DNA of 64,000 nucleotides, taken from the NCBI GenBank assembly GCA_009617715.1, contig VTFK01000147.1:1-64000 (forward strand), read 5' to 3'. The notes under the pieces are model-generated. The model did no database searches, was not told the DNA's origin, and saw nothing but the letters and a program-made list of their open reading frames with translations. Source of the DNA: Plectrocnemia conspersa (taxonomy: Eukaryota; Arthropoda; Insecta; Trichoptera; Polycentropodidae). The position numbers and the translations under genes were made by a program. Every line of letters starts with the position of its first letter. The first letter of the stretch is position 1. This document shows positions 14,660 to 26,700 of the stretch, one piece after another.

Positions 14660-14732
14660 ATGGGTCAAAATATGGGATACTTGGGATTCATGTGGCCGTA
14701 TATTATGGCCGCCTTAACGAGTTTGTCGTCGG
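14660..14732 (+). CDS. dpr13: Dpr exon 1: start codon and signal peptide
   Basis: The ATG at 14660 opens a frame reading MGQNMGYLGFMWPYIMAALT, a weak but plausible signal peptide with a hydrophobic core of GFMWPYIMAAL. A second ATG, in frame at codon 5, could also serve as start. The exon ends after the first base of codon 25, at donor GGTGAGTG (GT at 14733), and joins exon 2 in phase 1 across a 122-bp intron. The stretch before the ATG is A+T-rich leader with no in-frame upstream coding signal that I recognise. The N-terminus is the least conserved part of Dpr proteins, so this exon is supported by frame, splice site and hydrophobicity rather than by homology. Confidence 0.72.
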
Positions 14733-17700
14733 GTGAGTGGCATTAAGCGAATTAATTGTTAAAGTTTATTAACGATAATGCCTCTAGGCACATAATTAAT
14801 GTTTGTTAATGTGGTGCAATTAATTATTTTTTAATTTTAACACGGCATTTCTAGGCTTAGCCGTAAACGACGAGAGCTCGGCGCTGAAGGCGAACGGCCG
14901 TGGGGATATTGCGAACATAAACACCATCGATTCGGACTCGACAGAATTCACTCATATGTACTTTGGTACTGAAAATAATACTGTGATTACGTCACAGACA
15001 GGGTCAACTTCACACCTGCCTTGCATAGTTCATAACGTAGGGGATGGAATGGTGAGTAGTCGCAAATATTGTATAAATAATACTACAGATTTAATTAATG
15101 ATTAAATATGTTATGTTAATATTTAATAAGACTGATAAGGGAATATTTGAAGGCTTTGTAATTTATTTTTTTATGACATTCATTACGTATGAACACATGA
15201 CATTTTTCATTGTTAGGTAAGAAAAACAATATATCCACGTCTGCCGCTCACTAATAAATCAAATTTGTAACAAAACACTAGATAATTCTAATCTTATTCG
15301 TAGCATATGTAAAGAAAATATTTTAATCTATACTTCATTTTAACTTGAATTTATGTTTGCTTTGAAAATAAGTTAACGATATTTAATAATAACAACTTGG
15401 TTTATTTTAATTTATATTTTAGGTATTATTTAGAATTTTCATAAATTGATGATATAGCTTTTAATTATTATCCGCAGCAATGTGAATAATAAATTTTGCA
15501 AATTATTTGTGAAATGAAAGATAACACAATAGTTTATTTTAAGAATGATTAATTATATATACAGACTACAAACAGAATGCCTTAATAATATTTCGCTATA
15601 TTATTTATTCGTAAAGACAACTAATAAATAAGCTTTATGAAATAATTTCAAATATTATACACTGCACAAATTATTTTAACATTTGTTGCTACTAAGATAT
15701 GATAACGCACTGATAAGTTCATATCTAATAATGCTTTTATAAATATTTTCATAATATATTCATTGTTGTTAATGAACAGCTGTAAAATAATAACGTACAT
15801 AAAAAAATGTTATTGGCAACACCGTTTGTATTGTTAATATCTATTTGTATATCAAATTACTTTTGATATTTTATTAGGTAAGAAAGTATAATTTAAAATT
15901 ATGCAATCATTTACCAAAGTTGCTTTGATTAGTTAATTTTAGTTATTAAATTATAGCTATAAATTATAAAAAGTAAAAAGTATATTTTAGATCTAAATTC
16001 AATAAAAATAATAAATATAAAAAATACTGTAAAATAATAATATTTGACATTAAATATAATATGTTAAATATTGTTAGTTAATGTCTATGTATGGAACCGT
16101 ATAATTTTACCAATAAAGTTTTTTTTTATTTAGCTTTAACACTTTTAAAACCGTTCTTAGATATTAAGTTGTATAAAAATAATTAAATAATAAAAATACT
16201 TGACATGAAATGAACTATTATTGGTTTATAGCAATCATATATTTATTGTTTTATTTTTTTATTGTAGAAAATTTGCGTTAGGCTTTTAGAAATAGTTCTT
16301 ATATATTAAGTGGTTAATGAAAACTAGTATTAATAAAAAAAATCCAGTCTTACTTTATTTTTCAATAAATTTTTAGAATCAAAATAGAAAAAAAATATTT
16401 TTTACTAATGCGTTTGCTAATTTTTTTAAACAAATTGACGGTACTCAATAATCTAAAATAATTTTAATCTTTTTACCTACGAATAAATACTTTTTTTTTA
16501 ATTACTTAGGAATCAAAGACAATTTAAAAAGTCCATTCTTAAAATGAATTTGCGACATGTCATATTATTGTGGGTTTTTAGGATGCTAGTTAATCGCGAC
16601 TTATGTTATTTTAAATAAAAATGAGATACTTTTAACCCCTGTAATGCCAAAAAGCCGAAAAACCAGCCTTTGATTTTTAAATACATGCTTTTACTTATTT
16701 TTAATAAATGATTATATTTTTTAATATTATAAATAATATCTGTTTTTATTATTTACCACGCTGTAGATAGCACACGAAAAAAGTTCTAGATTTTACAAAA
16801 AATATTGTGAAAACTATTTTTTTATGAAAATGTTTGCCAGTTTTCGCAAATATAATGCAAAATCAGGATTAAAAATTAGGGCAATATAAGGGTTTTTACT
16901 CTTTTACTGTCCTAATTTTTAATATGTAAAAAAATAATATACATACAATAACAGAACTAGAAAAAAAATATTAGTAAGCACTAATAAAAACGCCATAATA
17001 GCAACCCTTGTCGGGTTGATATTACAGGCAAGGATCAAAATAAATTTTGCCGTCAACCTAAGAAAAAAGAATGCGTGCTCCCTCTGCTTTGGTCAACGAC
17101 CCAAGCTTAACTCTCAAGCGTGGCGCAAAACTCATGATATCCTGGCAAAAGGAGCGAGTTTTTCGGAAACACTTTGTGACTAAACATAAATATGTGGATA
17201 ATCAAAACTTCTTTCGTAGAAAGTTAAAATCGCAGTTTTTTCGTAAAGCAGTTCTAAAGTGTTTCAATTATTAGGAATTTATCAAATTTTTATATTTTCA
17301 AAACATGGACGTTTTTTTTATATACTTTTCGAAAACTTCAACAAAAACATTTTTATAAATTTTAGAATTATATTTTATATCCTCCGTTTTAAAAATATTA
17401 TAATAATGCATTTTAGGTGAGCAAAATGGTTAAAACTATTAAATTTTATTTTGCAATACCATACTACTAATATACGGCACTTTTATTTAACCCATAGCGG
17501 TATTCCGATACTAAAAATAACTGCATTAATAAATTCTTGTGTTACTGTATACTGCCTGGTTCAATTTTATTATATACTTATTAATCTTTGTAGTCAAAAG
17601 CACAAAGTTTAGAGTTTAATTATTAAGGCTCAGCGTAAAATATCAATAATAATACATATGTATATACTTGTATGTATGTTCATACTACTTCATTATTTTG

Positions 17701-20700
17701 TATGTGGCTCACGAGTTACCCTGTAAAAGTATATCAAATAAAAAATAAGTACCACAAAGTAAACGGGCTCTCATATTCCACGACATATGATACTACAAAC
17801 AAAAAAATTAAATTCAATGGAAATACACCGTTAAGGGAGTGAGAGTTAATAATAAGGACGTTAGAAGGTATGGATATAAAATTGGTTTTAAAATAACAAG
17901 ATAATGTATACGTATCTATTTATAAGGTTAACTGTAGTAATACGTATTAAATAATTGTGTTTTTAATACATACAAATAAATCGAGACTATATATATTACA
18001 AAGTCGCTATATTTTTTATTGTAATCTATTAGATTTTTCACTACTTATATTACACTAGTACTTACGCTCTTCAACCTCCTTTACTTAAATGATGAATTGC
18101 AGATTTTTATAAAGAAGCTAAAATGTAAAAGAAATACACTTAAAAACACAAAGCAGATTACATGTTTTAGTGCTTAAAATAATATAAATAACGAATAAAT
18201 ATATGTTTATTAGATAAATATATAACGTACTAATGCTTAAATTATTATATTAGAATACTACAATGAAAGGTATTAAATTAACAAAAGCATAAATTTGTTG
18301 TATGAAATGCGAAATTTTTAAAATTATATGATGATGCTAATTTTCCTGAAATATGTAAAGGCTAATAATTATGTATCCTAAAAATATTCCGAATACTAAC
18401 TGGCTTACTTTGGAGTAAGCGTGTGCTACTTTTATATTGATTATTTATTATTTTCTCACAATATTACACTAAAAAATAAAATAATTACTAAAAGTAGTTT
18501 GAAAGTTATATACATATATTATATAAAAAAATATTTAAAAGTATTTAAGATTAACTTTACATTGATATTAAGATTAAAATTTAATCAAATTTGGATGCTT
18601 TAAATAATATTTAGTAAACAATTATTTAGAAAAAGATTTTTTTATTACGTAATATTATCTAATTGAAAACATATTTTATATTTTTATATTGTAGAATGGA
18701 TACAAATACTCCTACTGAAGCCCAAATAGGATCGAAATTTCATCACCTGTTCGCACAATGGCGACGACCCTTCCGTTCAGCCATAGGGTGTGTTCAATGA
18801 CACAAAGGCCCATATATCGACTGTGTATTTTGGATAACTTATTATTTATGGCGTCTTTATAATACATCGACCGTCCTTGGAATTCAAAAAGGGGGGGGGA
18901 ATAAATAAATCTCAGGTAGATAGGTAGGGGTTATGGGTGGTATTTTACACAGCCTACGCGGACTGATGTGTATAGGAAATACTTATGTATGTACAGTACG
19001 AGCAGCAGTTAAGAGCTTTTACAATCGTCGTTTGTCGATTTTCAACACTTTCGCTTGTGTGATATTTCACCTGGGAAAGCGGCGGCGGTAAATATGGCGC
19101 AGACAATATGTGGCGACGTATATCTTCATGGTTTGTTCATGGCGCAGCTATTAGACGACAGGAGCTGCTGTTACTTAGAGAGATTGTGTCGTGTATCACT
19201 GAGACGAGGTGTTTTTTATCTGACGTGATAGTAATTGAAAGCGCTGTTAAAGTAAACTTGATTTGTAATAAATCTACAAATTTTGTGTATTAATAACATT
19301 CAATATAAAAAATTTAAGAGGAAAATATTTACGGTTTTCTACTTCATATTTTTTAATAATATGGTCATTTCATCGTGTTTTTTAGTGTGACACTCTTAAG
19401 TAACGTAGCTTCTATAGTTGTTTCAAATATTTGGTGCTGGGAACGAAAGTAATAAAAATAAACATGGTTATAGGGTAATAAAATTATTAGAAAACATTTC
19501 GGCTTCTGCGAAAATAATTTGTCAACATGAAAACCTAATAGTTTTATAAAGGATATATAAGAAATAAAAAAACTATTTAAACGTGTACATTAAGGTGTGA
19601 TTTACAAATTATACAAATATAAGACCCCCTTCACCTCTGACTATCTACTACTCCAAAAACGGTCATACCAGAGAAATGAAAACTATGTTGTTTCACTAAA
19701 TAATGAACATTCGATATCACATAAAATTCCAGGTGGGGTTCAACAAAAAAGTTTACTCAGACCGTTTTGCTTTATATTGTGTATTAATGATATCCCAAAA
19801 TTAGAAAAAAAATACACGTTTATCTATAAACGCTGACAATACAGATATTTTAACCATTGTTTACCGTACTAAATCAATCGCGAATAAATTACAAAAATAT
19901 TTTTTAAATAATTGAGTATAAAAAGATCAAACTATAAAAAAAGATCAAACTATAAAAAGTAGAATAAAAATATAGCGTTAAATACCTGGCTTCTAAACAC
20001 ATGCTTAAGCTTCGCTATAACAGGTTGAGGTCTTGAATAAACAAGCTTGTACTAAAAATGTATTTAAAAAATTTACGTAAACAGAAAAATAAATCTTTAA
20101 TTTTTTTGTGATTATTACTATAAATAGAATCAGTTATTATTCGAGAAATATATGTTTGAGTTTTATAGCATTTTTTTTTTAATGTTTGATGCGAAAATCA
20201 AATTTTAGTTGTGTTGTCGGCTTTATAAGTTGTGTTAAAGGTGTGTTACGAATATGGTGTTAAAATATATACATACATATTTGAAAAATACATAAAAGGT
20301 CAAATGCCCTTAACCTTGTATCGATTTACGCAAAAAAGGTATCCGTTGCAAATATAGTTACATGATTTTCGATAGGTATGCCACTTGACTGATAAGGGTC
20401 GAACAGTTTTTGATCCAAAATATGTAACGGACATGGATCCATAATGTTGCGAAATATACACATATCGTACATCTCTTTATGGTATATCGTAATAGGTGCA
20501 AAAAATTCCTTGTTGAATATTGAGCATGCGTTATTTTATAAAAGTATCTTAATTACATAGTATAAAATTGTGTATTTGTTTTAGTTATAAATAATAAATT
20601 ACTTGATTTACTTATCATTATCATTATCTTATAATAAGTTTTTTTTTGTTGGTTATTATTTATTTTTATATTTAAATAAAATTAAAACAATTGTGTTATC

Positions 20701-23700
20701 GTGACGCATTGCGGTAAAAGTTACCCCAATGCGTCACGGTGTAAAAAAATAATATAATTTATTATGAATCAATGTTCAGCACTAGCATATTAAGGGGCCG
20801 GATGACGATAGCTATATGCGAATTAGTTAGTGCGGACATTCTAGTTCTAACTGACATCACAAGAGGACGCGATCGAGATTCCCAAAGAATTCCTTGAAAA
20901 TAGTTTGATTGTCAATAGAACCCTTTAGTAGCTTGAATAAATGTTGAGCGAAATACAACAACTGAGATAACTTCGCGAATTCTATCGCAACGCTCCTAAA
21001 AAAAAAGCGAACAGATAAAAGGACGGATATTCACCAAATAAAATCATATAAAAGTATCTCAAGAACTTTTACTAAACCTTTTTAATCGAGGAGTATTTAT
21101 AAGGGGATTTTTAAATTTTAAATCTGTATTCAAGAATGCTGTAAATTTAAGTGTAATACAGGATGTGTATAACTGACGGATCAAGTAAAACGCGTCCCTC
21201 ATATCAAAGCTGAGCAGCTTGAAAGATTGTTTGGGAAAATTTCTACTTGTTCTGAAAAGTTATTCCGAGATCTTAAGTGGAAATTTCTTTAGACAAAACG
21301 TTCCTACCAAGATCGTAGGATAATTTTGATCACGAACAAGGTTTATAAAATAAGGCAATTTTGTATTTTCTGACACTAAACGATAGACGGTTAAAAGAAA
21401 TTAAATCAATCTGTACAAAGTAGTCCGCAACAGATCGAAGACATTTAAACCATTTTAAATCATCTGCATACAAAATAAATTGTAACGTGAATTTATAACT
21501 GTCGTATTCACGTCAATAATAAACTAAGTATAGAGCAAAGGGCCCAAGTTGAACCCTTTGAGGAATCCCCGAAACGGTGAAATATTCTTTCTACGATCGG
21601 TCGCTATAGGCTAGGAACTGCCTATGAACGCTCAAATAACTCGAAAATAACGGAGTTATATCATCCGAGCAACTAAGGACCGACAATTTTTTTAGTAATA
21701 ACACATGATAAATCTCGTCAAAGGCCTTTTTTAAAATCAGAACGTCTACTTGTATTTCGGCATCAAGAGATTTTGTCACTGTTTTGATGAAAGACAGACA
21801 GTTAGCAACATAAAGTTGAATGAGCGGAATAAAGCCCTTGCTGTTTATCCAACAAAATATGCCGTAAGTGTTCTATGGACTACGTATTTATGGTCAGAAT
21901 TATCTATAAATAATAATTTACCAGAAGCTACTGCGACCAGCTTACGTTTTTTTACGCATAATTTGTCATCCTATATATTAATAGAGGGGGCTTTATTTAA
22001 TTTATACAGATCAGCAAATAATGACGTCTTAAGGATAAAATAAAAATACGGTTTAGAGGAGCAATGATTCTAATTTAGATACCTTTAAAATTGAGGACCA
22101 TATCAAACAAAGAAAAACGTCTTAAACTTATTAAATCAATATAAATAAATCTTTAAATTTTGGAAATTTTCATTTTAAATCATTCAAGCCCATAAGGGCT
22201 ACAGTTTTGAGGGAAACTTTATGTTTTAAATATAAACATATAAATACTATATATTTAGACATCTACGTTAGCACAAAATATATCAGTTTTTAGTTAACAA
22301 TATCAGTTATGCATAAGTCATACCTTTTAAATAAGTACATTGTTTTTATTTAAAACTTCTAAATCGATAATTATTATTTACTACTATTGATACATACAAA
22401 ATTTAAGTGTTTATTGGTAGAGTTGACTGCTTGTTAAACTTTTTTAGGCTAAGAGCCCCTCACTCTGCACCCCCTTACGCTTTATTAGCTTGAAAACTAT
22501 TTTTTGAAATGGCAACATAGCGACTCGATAATATTCATGGCGTATCCCAACCGAGTCGTAAAGGACGTTATTTTTGCATTCAAACATGATTTATAATAAT
22601 GGAAACTCGGGATAGACCGAGCAGCGCGATGTCGTTAAGCAGTATTATTGTTGGTACTATGTATATTTCAGTTACATATATCCTTTTATTATTATATCAG
22701 AATTTCAAAATTGATTTGCAGTATTGAACTTTTAATATATAAACTAGAATTAGATTCTAAATCCGATTTATCGGATGAAATCCATTCGGAGCAAATAATG
22801 CAATGCAAATAATTATAATTATATTACAATATATGCATGAAAAATTATTTTTTATATTTTGAAAATGAATAATTTTAAATTTAATATTTTAAAAGTAATT
22901 AACATGTCATTAAATATATTTTGGTAATAGAAATGTTTTGCAAAATAATTAATAAACAACAGTACAAAATGTTGATGAATTTAATTATTTTTAGTGCTAC
23001 TTTCAGGTATGATTAATTATTTTGATCTTTTATGATTACATGTAATTTTGAAGAAAAATTAACTTAAAACTAAAATATTGAAGAAAATAAATAAGAAAAA
23101 TTCGCAAAAGTGTTTGATGTAAAAACTTTGGAAGGTTCACAAATTATTGATGACGTTATTGCGTAATATTTCTGTATTCAAGTAATCTTTTTTGCCTTTC
23201 GCTCAGTCGTTTCCTTTTTTTTGTACTTTTTCTTTAGTACTAAAATTCAGTACTTAAATTATTATAGGGCTTTGAGAAGTTAAAGAAGCGCTTTTGTAGT
23301 CCTGATTTAGTCCCCAATTTTATTTTGAAATGTTGCGAAGTTATTTAAGCTGATCCTCTTAAACGCAATTTTGCTATTCTTCTTAATGTCTTATCATTTT
23401 CTGGTCTTTATAAATGCACAAAAGTCACCGATATTTATAAAAATAGAGACAACTTGTTCACAAACGCATATGATTAATTGCTCAAAGTTTTCTTATTTTG
23501 GTAAACTAGCATATGGTCAGAATAAATATACGAGACAATCAGAATTAATATGTAGAATAACCATAAATTAAAAAAAAATATATTATTTAAAAATATGAAT
23601 GGGCAATAAATAAATAATCTTAGAAATATTTTATAAAATATCTCGGTTGCACCAAAACTGCTAAACAGATGCGAGCGAGCGTTGCTCAGAATATTGGACT

Positions 23701-26700
23701 TTAGGAATAACTCTCGAATCTGCAATGAATCTATTTATTATATAAAGGAAGCAAATATATATAGCGCAACTAGCGAAGTTAGAATAACGACAGAGCGGCG
23801 ACGCAGAATACGCTTGTCTTGTTGTGTTGACATATGACAATGTTGCAAGCACAACTAAGAAGTTTTCTTAAAACACCTTGATGATGATAATGATAATAAA
23901 CTGCCAACATGCAAATGACAAATCAACCAATTGTACTGATTTTCAGCGTTACAGCAAAAACAACACTATAAAAACACTAAAAAAATGTTGACAATCTGGA
24001 AAAATAATTCTTGCTATTTAATATAAATTCGGAGTAGTAAAATTTTAACCATTAAATTTTAATTTTGACCAATTAATCTAAATTCCACCACTAAATAAAT
24101 ATTAGCGGCCAGAATAAATATTCTGGTATTAAAATTCTGATCTGAAAAATACGAGTCAAATAGTATTTTACCTCTTCGAGGGTTCCTCAAGGATCCCGTA
24201 CCTTTCATAAAAAGAGTTGATAAAATATCTTGGTGCAGAAATACAAGTAGACCGCGCGTTGTATGTTTGGATTTAAAAAAGGCTTTTAATAAGCTTTATA
24301 TGGATTATTAAAAATTGCCTAAACTTAGTTGCTCAGATAATTTAACTTGGTTATTCTAAAGTTATTTTAGCGATCATAGCCATTTCGTTAACGATGGCAG
24401 CCAATTGTCGTAAAAATATTTACCTCTTTGGAGTTTTCTTAACCTAGGCCTTCTGCTATCGACATTATTTATTAATGACATAAGTACGGCAGTTAAAGAT
24501 AGTTACATGAGTACGTTAGTTTATTTGTGTGCAGATAATTAAAAATTGCTCAAGCACTCTACAAAGTTAATAGATTCTCTATGGAAACGGACCGCCGTCA
24601 ACCATTTGGCTTTTAGTGTCGGGAAATACAATAGTGTGATATTTTCTTGATCACGTTGGCTATTAGATTATTCCTACGATTTTAGTGGAAATATTTTGGC
24701 AAGCAAAACTATCACTAAAGATTTCAGAATCACTTTCGAAAAAAAGTGTACGTTCTTTCTATACATATACTACGTCTGCGAAAAATCTTCCAATATATTC
24801 GGATTTGTTATGAGGAACGCATTTCACATTGACGATCCGTTATTCATGTCCTCTATGACATGAATAACGGATAATTTAATTTATAATTATAACGGATAAT
24901 TTAATAAATAATTTCTTAATCGATGTTCTGTGAAAATAATTATATTTGCTTAATTAGTGAGATTTTTAATTTTCCACAATATTTATTTTGAGTTTAAAAA
25001 TGTTTTATAATTTATTTGCGATTAGTTTAAGATCATAAGCACTAGTTTATTAGCTGTGTCGGTTAAGTTCATAGATAAAGCGTATTTATTTATTTTTGGG
25101 ATATCGTTTATATACAAGATAAAAAGAAACGGTCCAAGCATAATTTCTTGAGGAACCCAACCTGGAATTTTACGCGGTATCGAGTATTTATTATTTAGTG
25201 AAACAACGTTGCTTCTATTTATCGTATATAAGCGTATAAATAGTAAAAATTGTAAGAGGTTTTATATTTGTTTAGTTTATGAATCAAATTATCATGTTAT
25301 ATTGTGACGAAAGCTATTTCTATATCTAACATGAAGAGACCTGTACCTGTAAATATACACCTATTAAGTTAATGTGTTGTCGAGTGACTTTGCGAAAATC
25401 AAATTATTTGTTAAAAGATTTTAATTTAAACTCAATCATCATTTTTAAGTACTTTACTATATTACGGTAATAGGTTTTCCATTTTTTGAAAACTTGTGTT
25501 TCTATTTAAGTTGACACGAATCATATAATTTAATATTTATAAATATTTTTATGTTTTATAAGACTATTTTTACTTTCAAATGATCTTAAACCGATACCGG
25601 TAGGCGAATCATAGTTCAGAAAACGCTTACCAATCACTAAAAGATGAGGGCACGTAACTTGTCAACGCAAGGCAACTTTAGCATTAAAGCTACCGTAAAC
25701 ACATCATAAATGGGCGCGCGCACGTATTTCAGTTTCGCTACCCGAAACTCTGTCTCTTTCTCCCTCCCAATCAATTCCGGTTGCAAAACTTTATTTGCTT
25801 ACCTAGTCAACTATTCCTCGGTGCCTTTGGATTCGATAAAATCACCTTCCGCATTATCGTCGAGCGCAATCCACTCTCTACGTGATTTTTGTTTGTCTTC
25901 TGTGTGCGCTCGTAGGGGAGAGAGAACAGTCCTCATTTTGCAAAGTGCTTTGTCATTGTTTTTCGGAATCCTAATTTCGCAGACAGGACGCAAAACGGCA
26001 GGAGCCGTCGAGATTAAATTTTAAATTGGGAAATCAAGCGTTCGGAAAAGCGACTAGTGATACGAGTGCGCTCCAAATATTTAGCATTGCGCGGTATGTT
26101 ACAAAATCCATTATTATTTTAGCCAGAGAGTGTGTAGCTATACTTTTATTGCTTTTTTTCATTATCCCCGATTTAGATATTTAAACAACAGACTATTTTA
26201 AATAAAGGGCATAAAAAACATTTAAATTGGTATTTTACCTTAGATTAAGATCTCATACTTGTTACCATTCATAAATCTAGTGTTATCGGATTATAACAAG
26301 TTTATACTAATAAATCAACACATATAATATTGTAGTTTGTATTTTCTACGTAAATTAAAGACATTAAATCTGCAAATAATAGGATAAAACTTTGTTTCTA
26401 TTCGAAAAATTTCAGAAATTCCTCACAAGTTAATATTTTGTGCAGCTGTGGATTTCTTCAATAACTAGTAAAAATATTTCTACATCCTTCGAAATGTATA
26501 GAGGTGTCACAATGTTACATAGGTCTTAGAATAAATAGGAAAAATAATATTTATGTAAATATTATTTAAATATTTACTTTGCTCGCCATTTTGATTCATA
26601 TATAGAGCATAAAAAATATTTAAAAAAATAAAGTTTTTGGATCGAAATAGTAGTTCTCACATGGATGTGTAGTGAAGCTAAGTGTAAATAATCTGATTTT

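Noticed and set aside
16630..16900. Possible second TTAA-flanked inverted-repeat element (TTAACCCCTGTAATGCC on the left)
   Set aside because: The right side (GGCAATATAAGGGTTTTTA) matches only partly and lacks a TTAA, so the pair is too weak to call.
17071..17274. 67-codon frame resembling a zinc-finger-type transposase start (RKHFVTKHKYVD)
   Set aside because: Only a few residues fit; the required cysteine pair is absent.
21750..22043. 97-codon plus-strand frame in intron 2
   Set aside because: It partly lies antisense to the LINE at 21300-21850 and has no family signature.
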